This document shows, in pieces, positions 18,191 to 29,413 of a stretch of 34,147 bases of DNA. Each line of letters begins with the position of its first letter. Position 1 is the first letter of the stretch. The stretch spans positions 1 through 34,147 of the forward strand of contig NZ_PXXU01000039.1 of the NCBI RefSeq assembly GCF_003011925.2, given 5' to 3'. This stretch comes from Nitrosomonas supralitoralis (lineage in GTDB: Bacteria; Pseudomonadota; Gammaproteobacteria; Burkholderiales; Nitrosomonadaceae). Below the pieces are notes generated by a model that was not told the DNA's origin, did not search any database, and saw only the letters and a list, made by a program, of their open reading frames with translations. A program made the translations under genes and the position numbers.

Positions 18191-19300
18191 TTATTCTGAG
18201 AAGAATTCTCGTGCCTTGTCCATCCATGATTTAGCACGAGGACTATGACGCGGTCCATCTTTGAGGCTAATCGATTCCAGTTCTTCCAATAGTTCTTTTT
18301 GACGTACAGTCAATTTAACTGGAGTTTCCACGATAACATGGCAAAGTAAATCGCCCTTATCATGACTACGCACACCTTTGATCCCTTTACCACGTAAACG
18401 AAAAATTTTACCTGTTTGAGTTTCATCCGGCACCTTAATCTTAGCGTGGCCCTCAAGAGTAGGCACTTCGATTTCCCCACCTAATGCAGCCACAGTAAAA
18501 CTAATTGGTATTTCACAATGCAGATTATCGCCATCACGACGAAAGACTGAATGTGCAGACAGATGCACCACGACATAGAGATCACCAGGCGGCCCACCAT
18601 TCAAGCCCGCTTCACCTTCCCCTGAAATTCGAATACGATCACCATCGTCGACACCCACTGGTATTTTCACATTAAGTGTTTTCTGTTGCTTAATGCGCCC
18701 AACCCCATGACACGCTGTACAAGGATGCGCTATGATCTTTCCACTTCCATGGCATTTAGGACAGGTCTGCTGAATAGAAAAAAAACCTTGTTGCATTCTT
18801 ACCTGTCCATGGCCATTACAAGTAGGGCAGGTTTTGGGCGAGCTTCCTGGCTTAGATCCGCTACCATGGCAAGTATCACAATTATCCATGGTAGGAATGC
18901 GAATCTTAGTTTCTGTCCCGTGTGCAGCCTGCTCCAAAGTAATTTCCAGGTTATATCGCAAATCGGAGCCACGATGCATATTAGAACGTGCGCTACGACC
19001 ACCAAAAATATCTCCGAAAATATCACTGAATGCATCACTAAAACCTTGTGCACCACCTCCACCGGCTGAATTTGCATCGACTCCCGCATGACCAAATTGA
19101 TCATAAGCTGCACGTTTATTTGAATCAGTCAATATTTCATAAGCTTCTTTGGCTTCCTTAAACATCTCTTCTGATTTAACATCGCCTGCATTCCGATCGG
19201 GATGATATTTCATTGCCAACTTACGATAAGCCTTTTTAATTGTATTTTCATCGGCGTCACGGCTGATACCGAGAACCTGATAGTAATCGCGCTTACTCAT
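18191..19300 (-). CDS. dnaJ: Chaperone protein DnaJ
   Basis: A 369-residue type I J-protein that stimulates DnaK ATPase and delivers substrates. The J domain occupies 1-70 with HPD at 33-35; a Gly/Phe-rich linker follows at about 72-108. Four CxxCxGxG zinc motifs start at Cys141, Cys158, Cys180 and Cys194. The two C-terminal beta-domains end near residue 369. AGGA lies 8 nt before the ATG. It is the last gene of grpE-dnaK-dnaJ, 155 bp after dnaK, a longer gap than usual, which contains a possible intercistronic hairpin. Confidence 0.97.
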   Translation of the reverse strand: MSKRDYYQVLGISRDADENTIKKAYRKLAMKYHPDRNAGDVKSEEMFKEAKEAYEILTDSNKRAAYDQFGHAGVDANSAGGGGAQGFSDAFSDIFGDIFGGRSARSNMHRGSDLRYNLEITLEQAAHGTETKIRIPTMDNCDTCHGSGSKPGSSPKTCPTCNGHGQVRMQQGFFSIQQTCPKCHGSGKIIAHPCTACHGVGRIKQQKTLNVKIPVGVDDGDRIRISGEGEAGLNGGPPGDLYVVVHLSAHSVFRRDGDNLHCEIPISFTVAALGGEIEVPTLEGHAKIKVPDETQTGKIFRLRGKGIKGVRSHDKGDLLCHVIVETPVKLTVRQKELLEELESISLKDGPRHSPRAKSWMDKAREFFSE

Positions 19301-19388
19301 ATTGATTTCCTGCTACCGTAAATAACTTTATGCAATCTTGGTTTATACGATGTTTATTATTTTGTATCAAATACTAAAACGCAGAATA

Positions 19389-19427
19389 CGCAGAAAAGAC
19401 TCAGAACTCTCTTCATGCGCTTCTGCG
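19389..19427 (-). repeat. Intercistronic dyad between dnaK and dnaJ
   Basis: CGCAGAA (19389-19395) can pair with TTCTGCG (19421-19427) over a 25-nt loop. A second copy of ACGCAGAA lies next to the first (19379-19386), giving a direct repeat and a choice of pairings. GCGCTTCTGCGC (19417-19428) is itself a small hairpin. This may lower read-through into dnaJ or stabilise the dnaK 3' end. No T-run follows. Confidence 0.35.
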
Positions 19428-19455
19428 CCCAGTCCCAGTATGTTTTAATAAAAAA

Positions 19456-21390
19456 TTATTTCTTGTTCTTTACTTCTTCGAATTCTGCATCAACCACTTC
19501 ACCTTCAACTGGTTTTTCTCTATTGCCAGATGCGGATTCTGATCCAGGTTGCGCTTGCGGTTCCTGCTGATCCTTTTGCTGATACATCTTTTCCGCTAAT
19601 TTATGCGCTGCCTCGGTTAAAGCTTGTGTTTTTACATCAATATCGTCCTTATTGTCAGTCTTGAGCACATCTTCAGCATCTTTCAATGCAGTCTCAATTT
19701 TAACTTTCTCCTCACTGCTTAACTGATCACCATGTTCTTTCAAAGATTTTTTAACAGAATGGATCATCGCATCACACTGATTACGACTGGAAATTAACTC
19801 TAATGCTTTGTGATCTTCTTCAGCATGCGCCTCTGCATCTTTTACCATCCGATCAATCTCTTCATCTGTCAAGCCAGAACTTGCCTGAATTTTGATCTTG
19901 TTTTCTTTACCGGTCGCTTTGTCTTTAGCAGAGACATGTAAAATACCATTGGCATCAATATCAAACGTCACTTCAATCTGCGGCATACCTCGCACCGATG
20001 GCGGAATATCACTTAAATTAAATTGACCCAGACTTTTATTACCAGAAGCCATCTCACGTTCACCCTGCAATACATGAATCGTTACCGCGGTCTGATTGTC
20101 TTCCGCTGTAGAGAAAACCTGCTGTGCCTTGGTTGGAATGGTAGTGTTTTTCTGAATCAATTTGGTCATTACGCCGCCAAGTGTTTCGATACCGAGTGAT
20201 AAAGGCGTCACATCGAGTAACAGAACATCTTTCACGTCCCCTTTCAACACACCACCTTGAATGGCCGCACCAACAGCTACCGCTTCATCAGGATTAACAT
20301 CCTTACGGGGTTCTTTGCCAAATATCTCCTTGACCTTATCCTGCACTTTCGGCATGCGAGTCTGTCCACCGACCAAAATAACATCGTCGATATCTGAAGC
20401 AGTCAGTCCGGCGTCTTTAATCGCCGTGCGGCAAGGACCGACAGTCCGCTCTATCAATCCTTCCACCAAGCTTTCCAGTTTGGCGCGAGTAATCTTAACC
20501 GCCAGATGTTTCGGCCCCGATGCATCAGCAGTAATGTACGGCAAATTGACTTCGGTTTGCTGACTGGATGACAATTCAATTTTGGTTTTTTCTGCTGCAT
20601 CTTTTAGACGTTGTAACGCCAGCATATCCTTTTTCAGATCAATACCATTTTCTTTTTTGAATTCATCCACCAAATATTCAATCACAAGCATATCAAAATC
20701 TTCGCCACCCAGGAAAGTATCCCCATTGGTCGCCAGTACTTCAAATTGATGCTCACCTTCGACTTCAGCGATTTCAATAATAGAAATATCAAAAGTACCA
20801 CCGCCTAGGTCATACACTGCGATTTTCCGATCGCCCTCCTTTTTATCCAACCCAAATGCCAATGCCGCAGCCGTTGGCTCATTAATAATCCTTTTTACTT
20901 CCAAGCCGGCAATTCTTCCCGCGTCTTTCGTTGCCTGGCGTTGTGAATCATTAAAATAGGCCGGTACCGTAATCACTGCCTCGGTCACCTCTTCACCCAA
21001 ATAATCTTCGGCGGTTTTTTTCATTTTCATCAACACTTGCGCAGATACCTCTGGGGGCGCAATCTTCTTACCACGCACTTCTACCCATGCATCATTGTTT
21101 TCGGCTTTGACAATGCTATAGGGCACCATCTTGATATCCCGCTGAACCATATCTTCATCAAAGCGACGCCCAATCAGCCGTTTTACCGCAAATAACGTAT
21201 TTTTGGGATTGGTAATTGCCTGACGTTTGGCTGAAGCTCCTACAAGCACTTCATTTTCCTCAGTGTAAGCAACAATAGAAGGCGTTGTCCTCGTACCTTC
21301 CGCGTTTTCTATAACCTTAGGCTTGCCATTTTCCATTACGGCTACGCAGGAGTTGGTAGTGCCTAAATCGATACCAATAATTTTTGCCAT
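19456..21390 (-). CDS. dnaK: Chaperone protein DnaK (Hsp70)
   Basis: A 644-residue Hsp70 that binds unfolded proteins in an ATP-driven cycle with DnaJ and GrpE. The ATPase domain starts with [14 protein letters not shown] and contains the second signature [13 protein letters not shown] and third signature [11 protein letters not shown]. Substrate-binding domain follows with the linker [17 protein letters not shown], then the helical lid. The end [16 protein letters not shown] carries the usual acidic C-terminal motif. AGGA lies 7 nt before the ATG. It is 69 bp behind grpE and co-expressed from the heat-shock promoter there. Confidence 0.98.
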   Translation of the reverse strand: MAKIIGIDLGTTNSCVAVMENGKPKVIENAEGTRTTPSIVAYTEENEVLVGASAKRQAITNPKNTLFAVKRLIGRRFDEDMVQRDIKMVPYSIVKAENNDAWVEVRGKKIAPPEVSAQVLMKMKKTAEDYLGEEVTEAVITVPAYFNDSQRQATKDAGRIAGLEVKRIINEPTAAALAFGLDKKEGDRKIAVYDLGGGTFDISIIEIAEVEGEHQFEVLATNGDTFLGGEDFDMLVIEYLVDEFKKENGIDLKKDMLALQRLKDAAEKTKIELSSSQQTEVNLPYITADASGPKHLAVKITRAKLESLVEGLIERTVGPCRTAIKDAGLTASDIDDVILVGGQTRMPKVQDKVKEIFGKEPRKDVNPDEAVAVGAAIQGGVLKGDVKDVLLLDVTPLSLGIETLGGVMTKLIQKNTTIPTKAQQVFSTAEDNQTAVTIHVLQGEREMASGNKSLGQFNLSDIPPSVRGMPQIEVTFDIDANGILHVSAKDKATGKENKIKIQASSGLTDEEIDRMVKDAEAHAEEDHKALELISSRNQCDAMIHSVKKSLKEHGDQLSSEEKVKIETALKDAEDVLKTDNKDDIDVKTQALTEAAHKLAEKMYQQKDQQEPQAQPGSESASGNREKPVEGEVVDAEFEEVKNKK

Positions 21391-21459
21391 ATTTAGATCC
21401 TTATTAAGAGATTATTCTGTCTGTCCATTGGGTTTGAAATGGAGATACCTGATAAAAAT

Positions 21460-22053
21460 TCAAGAACCTTGAGCTTTCGATACTGATACAAGTGCAGGAC
21501 GGATAATACGTTCATGCAACTTATAGCCTTTCTGCATAACCTGAACAACGGTATTGGGAGCCAAATCCGAGTCCACTATGCACATTGCCTGATGGTAATG
21601 GGGATCGAACTTCTCTCCAACTGGATCAATCAGCTTAATGTTATATTTATCAAATACACTCATCAGCTGTTTTTGGGTTAATTCAATACCATTCTTGAAA
21701 CTTTCCACACTGGCATTTTCAACTGCCAATGCCGCATCTAAGCTATCCATTACGCTCAATAATTCACTAGAAAAATTTTCTATGGCATATTTATGTGCAT
21801 TTGCAATATCACTTTGTGAACGCTTGCGAATGTTTTCAGTTTCCGCTTTTGCACGCAACCAAGCATCATGATGCTCGGCCGCTTTGATCTCGGCATCTTT
21901 CAATAATTGCTCGACACCAGGTTGTGTCTCCTTAATTTCGCCAGTTTGAATGGTTGCATCGCTGGATATTCCAGGAACATTAGCTTCTTCTTTAGTATCA
22001 ACCATATCAGCTTGATTGATATCCGGTTTGTGTGAATTTTCTGATCCTTGCAT
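21460..22053 (-). CDS. grpE: Nucleotide exchange factor GrpE (start corrected)
   Basis: A dimeric exchange factor that releases ADP from DnaK. The acidic N-terminus precedes a long coiled coil (LKDAEIKAAEHHDAWLRAKA...ENIRKR) and the C-terminal beta domain ending in YKLHERIIRPALVSVSK, the family signature. The longest frame begins at 22107, but I place the start at ATG 22053 (197 residues), because AGGAGG (22058-22063) lies 4 nt upstream and a heat-shock promoter overlaps the extra codons. The adjacent ATG at 22056 is also possible but only 1 nt from the Shine-Dalgarno sequence. First gene of the grpE-dnaK-dnaJ operon. Confidence 0.9.
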   Translation of the reverse strand: MQGSENSHKPDINQADMVDTKEEANVPGISSDATIQTGEIKETQPGVEQLLKDAEIKAAEHHDAWLRAKAETENIRKRSQSDIANAHKYAIENFSSELLSVMDSLDAALAVENASVESFKNGIELTQKQLMSVFDKYNIKLIDPVGEKFDPHYHQAMCIVDSDLAPNTVVQVMQKGYKLHERIIRPALVSVSKAQGS

Positions 22054-22079
22054 CATTCCTCCTAATGAGTGTCCAAGCG

Positions 22080-22108
22080 ATATTGGGATCGCACGATGAA
22101 ATTTCAAG
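22080..22108 (-). promoter_or_regulatory. Sigma-32 (RpoH) heat-shock promoter of grpE-dnaK-dnaJ
   Basis: Read on the minus strand: CTTGAAA (22102-22108), a 14-bp spacer, then CCCAATAT (22080-22087). The RpoH consensus is CTTGAAA and CCCCATNT with 11-17 bp between them, so the -35 is perfect and the -10 differs by little. Transcription would start near 22072, about 20 nt before the grpE ATG. Confidence 0.7.
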
Positions 22109-22193
22109 CCTTGAATGGATTTATTTTATGTTGCAAGCAAACTCTCCAATAGAGATCTATCAGTTAGCAATTGATTTCTATCTGGATATTGGA

Positions 22194-23576
<1,383 letters not shown>

Positions 23577-23769
23577 TTAAAATTTTTTGAGGTTTGGATT
23601 TTAACATGTCTGCTTTGAACTGCAGGTGATATTCAGATAACTCATCAAGGTTTAACTGACACACCACACAGATTGTGTTTATTCCGGCTGTCGACGCTGG
23701 GGGAAGAACAAAACCATAGCAAACATATGATCGCTTGTTGCAATTACATCTGGAGCAAGGGATTAGCAG

Positions 23770-25104
23770 TTAAGATAGCTTAAAGAACTTATCGTGGATA
23801 CGTCGTGTGGCACGCCAGACCAACCACACGACGACTGGAATCATCAATCCGGCAACCAGTTCGGGATGTATCGGCAAGCCGGTTGCTTTGCCTGCTTTAG
23901 CCAGATATAGCAGCAAACTGATGACGTAATACGAAATCGCCGCAATCGATAAACCTTCCACGGTACTTTGTAAGCGCAATTGCAATTCCTGGCCACGAGT
24001 AAGTTTTTCCAATAACTGCTGATTCTGGAATTCTGTCTGGATATCAACACGCGTGCGCAGTAAAGCACTTGCTCGTGAAATGCGTGCAGAAAGATAGCTC
24101 ATCCGTTGAGCGGTTGCTTCCACTGTAGCTATCGCCGGTGAAAGCCGACGTTGCATGAATTCCCCTATGGTAGGGGTACCTGATATGGCTTGTTCTCTGA
24201 GCTCGCTGATACGTTGTATCACCAGCTTGTTATAGGCTTGTGTCGCTGCAAAACGATAACCATGCTCGACCGTAGCACGCTCAATGTGTGCAGCTAAATT
24301 GATCAGCGTATCGAGCAATTCCTGAGCAGAGCTCTCTTTATTTTCGAGTTGCGCCGTGATATTAGAAAGTTGTTGCTCGGCGCTGGTTAATTCAGGAATA
24401 AGTCGCTTGGCGAATGGCAGCCCTTTTAATGCCATTAACCGATATGTTTCAATTTCGAGCAGTCGCTGCGCAACCCGCCCAGCCCGTGTCTCGGATGCTT
24501 CAGCCGACATAATTACCAGCATGTGTTCAAAACCGCTTGAACGCAACTGAAAATCCGTCACTGCGAGTGAATGTCCATCTCTTCCCATCAAGGACGCTAC
24601 CACTCGATTACCGTCAAACCAATTGCGCGCCAGCTCAAGCGTTTTGTCCGCTTGATTTAATTCTCCCTCTACCATTGCCAGCTCGATAGCCGCAAAAGTT
24701 CTTCCAGGAATGTCAGCCAACCATCCTCGCGGCAGCGCAACATAAACCACTAACTCAGGATCTAATGCTCCAAGTTGTGCTGCTTCAGGCAAGTGCTGTA
24801 ATACGGAATAGCGTGTAAACTCGGTGTGACGCTCCCATCTTAAGACATAGTCTTGTAGATACAATTGTAAAAAATTATTTTGCAATTGCTCGGGCATCAG
24901 TGCCTGTTGCCCGGGGAGACGACGTAAATGCTCACATTCCTGCTCGCGGGTGATACCCGCATTGATTACAGCCACATAGATCACCAGCGCGGGCAACTGG
25001 ATGCGCTGACTCGGACGGGCATGTACTTCATTATGCAGCAAAACACGCTGTGGATCGTTGCTGGGCAACAAAACCGATGGGGGAGTATCAATATCTGAAT
25101 TCAT
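23770..25104 (-). CDS. DUF3422 family membrane protein
   Basis: A 444-residue protein recognised by LHNEVHARP near residues 23-31, the hallmark of DUF3422. The central part is helical and rich in Glu, Gln and Arg (AQRLLEIETYRLMALKGLPFA, then several coiled-coil stretches). Two membrane helices lie near the C-terminus (about 393-412 and 421-434), leaving most of the protein on one side. Function is unknown; the layout resembles large soluble proteins tethered by a C-terminal hairpin, and a role as a channel or sensor is only a guess. It is divergent from bioA across 170 bp. Confidence 0.85.
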   Translation of the reverse strand: MNSDIDTPPSVLLPSNDPQRVLLHNEVHARPSQRIQLPALVIYVAVINAGITREQECEHLRRLPGQQALMPEQLQNNFLQLYLQDYVLRWERHTEFTRYSVLQHLPEAAQLGALDPELVVYVALPRGWLADIPGRTFAAIELAMVEGELNQADKTLELARNWFDGNRVVASLMGRDGHSLAVTDFQLRSSGFEHMLVIMSAEASETRAGRVAQRLLEIETYRLMALKGLPFAKRLIPELTSAEQQLSNITAQLENKESSAQELLDTLINLAAHIERATVEHGYRFAATQAYNKLVIQRISELREQAISGTPTIGEFMQRRLSPAIATVEATAQRMSYLSARISRASALLRTRVDIQTEFQNQQLLEKLTRGQELQLRLQSTVEGLSIAAISYYVISLLLYLAKAGKATGLPIHPELVAGLMIPVVVWLVWRATRRIHDKFFKLS

Positions 25105-25274
25105 ACCTGCGGGAAACCAGCAATTTTATGGAATATCTGAATGTACCAAGGATCCGAGACAAGGTCAAAAATACAGAAAAACGCCCTCTCATAGTCTACA
25201 ATAGTGATTCACCACTATCGATTATTATCTGCAACAATCTCCTGAGATTCACGTACCTTGATTAGCCAATTGAA

Positions 25275-26612
25275 ATGACCAAAATCAATCACAACACGCC
25301 ATTATCCACATCACATTTGCAACAGCGTAGTCTTGAAGCCGTATGGCATCCATGCACGCAAATGAAGCAACACGAAGCTTTTCCGCTCATTCCTGTGGTC
25401 AGCGGGAAAGGAGTATGGCTTCACGATGCTGACGGCAATCGCTATTTGGACGCGATCAGTTCCTGGTGGGTCAATCTCTTTGGTCACAGCAATCCTCATA
25501 TCAATGCCGCGATTCGTGATCAGCTCGACAAAATAGAGCATGTCATGCTGGCAGGGTTTACTCATGAACCGGTTGTAGCGCTATCGGAACGGCTGCAAAA
25601 GATAACCCCTGGCACACTCGGACATTGTTTCTACGCCAGCGATGGCGCTTCAGCAATTGAAATCGCGTTAAAAATGAGCTTTCACTACTGGCTTTTGTGC
25701 GGACAACCTCAGAAAAACCATTTTATCAGCCTGCAAAATGATTACCACGGTGAAACATTGGGCGCACTATCGGTGACCGATGTAGCCATTTTTAAGCAAA
25801 CCTATGCGCCACTACTGCGCCAGTGTGCACATGTCCCCACACCCGACTGGCGCTATGCGGAACCCGGAGAATCCGCACAGGATTACGCCATTCGCGCCGC
25901 CGCCGCGCTCGAACAGTATGTAGCTGAAAATCACTCACAGATCGCTGGATTTATTCTTGAGCCACTGGTACAAGGTGCAACCGGCATGGGTATGTATCAT
26001 CCGATTTATTTGCAACGCGCCCGGGAAATATGCAATCGGTACCAAATACATTTGATTGCCGACGAAATCGCGGTCGGTTTTGGTCGCACAGGCACTTTAT
26101 TTGCTTGTAATCAAGCTGATATTGCACCGGATTTCTTATGTCTAGCAAAAGGTCTGAACGGTGGTTATCTGCCGCTCTCGGTCGTCATGACCACCGATAC
26201 GGTTTTCCAGGCATTTTATGATGACAAAATAGCGCATGCATTTTTACATTCACATTCACATACCGGCAATGCGCTGGCCTGTCGCGCAGCATTAGCCACG
26301 CTGGATATTTTTGAACAGGATCAGGTCATTGATGCCAACAAAATCAAAGCGGCGTATCTGAATAAAATTGCAGTTCCACTCACAACTCATCCTAAAATCA
26401 TAAACTTTCGCAATTGCGGCATGATTTGGGCTTTTGAAGTTAAGACTGATGATCCCGATTTTTCAGCAAAGTGCTTTCAAGCCGGGTTGAAACAACGGCT
26501 ACTGTTACGCCCATTGGACACAACCATTTATTTCATGCCGCCTTACATTATCAATGAGCAGGAAATGGATCTGTTGATCAGTGGAACGCTGCAAATATTG
26601 GATACACTATGA
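25275..26612 (+). CDS. bioA: Adenosylmethionine-8-amino-7-oxononanoate aminotransferase
   Basis: A 445-residue PLP enzyme that makes 7,8-diaminopelargonate in biotin synthesis, with S-adenosylmethionine as amino donor. Family markers: VWHPCTQMK (24-32), SSWWVNLFGHSNP, YHGETLGALSV, DEIAVGFGRTG, and the PLP lysine K292 in LAKGLNGGYLPLSVV. The LHSHSHTGN stretch matches BioA rather than other class III aminotransferases. No bioB, bioD or bioF is adjacent, so the pathway is scattered. No strong ribosome binding site precedes the ATG. Only 24 bp separate it from the next gene, which probably is co-transcribed. Confidence 0.93.
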   Translation: MTKINHNTPLSTSHLQQRSLEAVWHPCTQMKQHEAFPLIPVVSGKGVWLHDADGNRYLDAISSWWVNLFGHSNPHINAAIRDQLDKIEHVMLAGFTHEPVVALSERLQKITPGTLGHCFYASDGASAIEIALKMSFHYWLLCGQPQKNHFISLQNDYHGETLGALSVTDVAIFKQTYAPLLRQCAHVPTPDWRYAEPGESAQDYAIRAAAALEQYVAENHSQIAGFILEPLVQGATGMGMYHPIYLQRAREICNRYQIHLIADEIAVGFGRTGTLFACNQADIAPDFLCLAKGLNGGYLPLSVVMTTDTVFQAFYDDKIAHAFLHSHSHTGNALACRAALATLDIFEQDQVIDANKIKAAYLNKIAVPLTTHPKIINFRNCGMIWAFEVKTDDPDFSAKCFQAGLKQRLLLRPLDTTIYFMPPYIINEQEMDLLISGTLQILDTL

Positions 26613-26636
26613 CTTATTGATAAGAAGATATCTATC

Positions 26637-28034
26637 ATGCAATTGACTTTCTTAGGCGCAGCGGGTGAAGTAACCGGTTCCAGCTATCTCGTTGAAACTG
26701 GGTCCGTAAGATTTCTGGTTGATTGCGGTATGTTTCAGAGTGGACGAGAGGCGGATAAAAAGAATCGTACCGCTTTTAAATTCGATCCTAAAACCATTGA
26801 TTTTGTATTGCTGACCCATGCCCATATCGACCATTCCGGATTATTACCGCGGCTGAGTGCGTGGGGCTTCCGAGGTCCGGTATATTGCACCGCAGCAACT
26901 GCCGATCTACTCCAAGTCATGCTCAAGGATAGCGCCTACATTCAAGAAAAAGAAATCGAGTGGCGCAATAAATCACGTCGCCACAGTCGACCTGCTCAAG
27001 ATTTCGCTCCACTTTATACTGTTACGCAAGCAGAAGCGATGCTGAGGCAATTGCATCGCATCAATTACAATACTGAAATTAACCCTCACCCTTCAATACG
27101 CTGCTGCTTTCGCGATGCCGGGCATATTCTCGGCTCTTCCATTATCGAGCTTTGGGTAAAACAACATTCAGGGTATAAAAAAATTGTATTTACCGGTGAT
27201 CTCGGAAAACCCGGTCATCCGGTTGTACGGGACCCTGCGATTATCCATCAAGCTGATATTCTGTTAATTGAATCTACGTATGGCAACCGACTGCATCGTA
27301 GTATGACCGATACTCTTGATGAATTGGTCCATGCTGTTAATGACACATTGATTCATAAAGGCGGCAACGTCATCATCCCGGCTTTTACGGTTGGACGTAC
27401 TCAGGATATCCTATTCCTGCTGGTTGATCTCTATCGGCAAGGCAAACTCGGAAAAATGGAAATTTATGTGGATTCACCAATGGCGCAAGCAGCCTCTGAA
27501 ATCACGCTGCAACACCTTTCCCTGCTCGACCAGGAATCCACAGACGCATTGCAATGGATGAGCGACAATGTTCAAAAACCCTGGATCCATTTTGTGCAGG
27601 ATATTGAAGAATCAATGCAACTCAATCACATCAAACACGGCATCATCATCATTTCAGCCAGCGGCATGTGTGATGCCGGACGTATCAAGCACCACCTCAA
27701 ATACAATCTGGGACGACCCGAATGCAGCATAGTGATTACCGGGTTTCAAGCGGCAAGATCCATGGGCAGGCGGCTCGTAGACGGCGCTCGTGTTGTTAAA
27801 ATTTTTGGTCAGGAAGTTCCCGTTAGAGCAGCCATATACACGATCGGCGGCCTCTCAGCACACGCTGATCAGGCCGACTTACTCAATTGGCTCGGTCACT
27901 TCCAGAAAATGCCACAAAAGATATACGTCGTGCATGGCGAACTCAGTAATTCCGCCGCACTGGTTGCAGCAATTCAACAAAAATTCAATTGGACAGCAAG
28001 CATTCCGGAGCGTTTGTCTGTAGCTACTCTTTAG
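26637..28034 (+). CDS. Beta-CASP metallo-beta-lactamase fold RNase-like protein
   Basis: A 465-residue hydrolase. The metallo-beta-lactamase metal site is HAHIDH (near 61-66), with further His/Asp ligands at DAGHILGSS and FTGDLG. The beta-CASP and RMMBL parts follow: PAFTVGRTQDIL, SASGMCDAGRIKHHL, and near the end GLSAHADQADLLNW. Relatives are archaeal CPSF-like and bacterial RNases; the protein is a probable ribonuclease with two zinc ions. It does not match RNase J. Start ATG has only a weak AAGAAG before it. It follows bioA by 24 bp, probably in one transcript, but the two have no obvious common task. Confidence 0.88.
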   Translation: MQLTFLGAAGEVTGSSYLVETGSVRFLVDCGMFQSGREADKKNRTAFKFDPKTIDFVLLTHAHIDHSGLLPRLSAWGFRGPVYCTAATADLLQVMLKDSAYIQEKEIEWRNKSRRHSRPAQDFAPLYTVTQAEAMLRQLHRINYNTEINPHPSIRCCFRDAGHILGSSIIELWVKQHSGYKKIVFTGDLGKPGHPVVRDPAIIHQADILLIESTYGNRLHRSMTDTLDELVHAVNDTLIHKGGNVIIPAFTVGRTQDILFLLVDLYRQGKLGKMEIYVDSPMAQAASEITLQHLSLLDQESTDALQWMSDNVQKPWIHFVQDIEESMQLNHIKHGIIIISASGMCDAGRIKHHLKYNLGRPECSIVITGFQAARSMGRRLVDGARVVKIFGQEVPVRAAIYTIGGLSAHADQADLLNWLGHFQKMPQKIYVVHGELSNSAALVAAIQQKFNWTASIPERLSVATL

Positions 28035-28141
28035 ATTTGAAACCTACTGGCACAACTAATCTAATAAATAACCCCGTGACAAGACCATGGAGAATCGCAA
28101 GCCATGACCCGGATATTTTTGTCATTGCTATAACAAAAAGG

Positions 28142-29413
28142 CTAAAAAAACAATACTGTAAATTGCGACCCTTGTCCTTCCGCACTGTTAAAGGAAAGCG
28201 TCCAGCCATAACGCTCACAAATACGTTGAACAATCGAGAGACCTAATCTGGCTCTATCTGTATTACCAGAATTATCATTCACAGTATGTTCAGATAGTTG
28301 AGCCTGCATTGCTGCATTGATTCCTGCGCCAGTGTCTGTAACTATCAGTTGACTAGTTGTTGTTGATACTGTAACAGTACCTTGATTGGTATATCGGAAT
28401 GCATTTCGTACCAGATTGGCAACCAGAACACTGAGAATTCCTGGGGGTGCCTTCACTTTTAACGGTTCCTTTTCTTCGATTATCATTTCGACTGGCTTGT
28501 CACCCAACCATACACGCTGTTGTTCAATTACCTTGCGAATTATTGGCATCAATGCACAATCATCATGGAATAAGTTCGATTCGTTTTTAATTTGTGCCAA
28601 CATTAAAAATGTCTCAATCAATTCAGATATCTCATCGACAGCTCGTTGAATTCTACGAATTCGCCCGAATTCTAAAGCAGATAGATTAGGTTTCGCAGAC
28701 ATTAATTCTGCCGCCAAGCTGATGCTGGTAACGGGTGTCCTTAACTCATGACTCACATTGCTCGCAAATTCCTTTTCCCGAATCAACAGCTGTTGCAATT
28801 GTTCATGATGGTGTTGAAATTTTTCGGCCAGAATGCCTATCTCATCATCGCTGAAGACTGACAAATCCAGGGATTCTCCTGGCTGATGCTTAAATGCAGA
28901 GACTTGTTTAACAAGCTGTTTGATAGGATTAATTACTCGAAGTGACACTTTCCAGCCGATAACTAATGCAATGATGAGAATGATAATTGAACATAACCAA
29001 ACCATGTAGACAAAATCACGCCCATGCTGGCGGATACTCGTTTCGTCAAACTGCACGGTAAAACGAGTTTCGCCGATATGCTCGACCAATACTCGGAAGT
29101 ATCGATCATTATACGTAACGTTGTGAAAGCCTTGTGTAAGATCACGCACATGCACTGGCATGTCGTCTATTTCATCGAATGGTGTAATATAAGTGTGAAT
29201 AGTCATACGAGAATTGGGGAATCCCAGAGTTTTTGCATTCTTAATCTGCATTTGATATTCTTGAAGCTCTGTATAGAGTATGTCATCGAGCATATTTGCC
29301 TCAAATGATTGCAATGCAATAACCAGAATCACCCCGAAAACAAAGACCAGCGTAACTCCAAAAATTAGAAACGCAAACACGATACGTCGGCCGATTCGAT
29401 TAATCTTCAGCAT
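28142..29413 (-). CDS. Sensor histidine kinase (start corrected)
   Basis: I place the start at 29413 (423 residues), because MLKINRIGRR leads directly into the first membrane helix and the ATG overlaps the response-regulator stop by 14 nt, a sign of coupled translation. The longer frame would add 59 residues lying wholly inside the upstream gene. Order: helix 11-34, periplasmic sensor of about 100 residues, helix 135-154, HAMP 155-207, phospho-acceptor H222 in NVSHELRTP, N-box LVRNAFRYTN, G1 DTGAGI and G2 RARLGLSIV. The sensor has no recognised ligand motif. It autophosphorylates and passes phosphate to the neighbouring OmpR-type regulator. Confidence 0.93.
   Translation of the reverse strand: MLKINRIGRRIVFAFLIFGVTLVFVFGVILVIALQSFEANMLDDILYTELQEYQMQIKNAKTLGFPNSRMTIHTYITPFDEIDDMPVHVRDLTQGFHNVTYNDRYFRVLVEHIGETRFTVQFDETSIRQHGRDFVYMVWLCSIIILIIALVIGWKVSLRVINPIKQLVKQVSAFKHQPGESLDLSVFSDDEIGILAEKFQHHHEQLQQLLIREKEFASNVSHELRTPVTSISLAAELMSAKPNLSALEFGRIRRIQRAVDEISELIETFLMLAQIKNESNLFHDDCALMPIIRKVIEQQRVWLGDKPVEMIIEEKEPLKVKAPPGILSVLVANLVRNAFRYTNQGTVTVSTTTSQLIVTDTGAGINAAMQAQLSEHTVNDNSGNTDRARLGLSIVQRICERYGWTLSFNSAEGQGSQFTVLFF

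Noticed and set aside
22054..22107. Extended grpE start giving 215 residues
   Set aside because: It overlaps the sigma-32 promoter and lies upstream of the strong AGGAGG; the extra residues do not look like a GrpE N-terminus.
28116..28139. TTTTTGT/ACAAAAA dyad between the convergent MBL and kinase genes, considered as a terminator
   Set aside because: The stem is almost only A-T, so it would be unstable; not listed as a feature.
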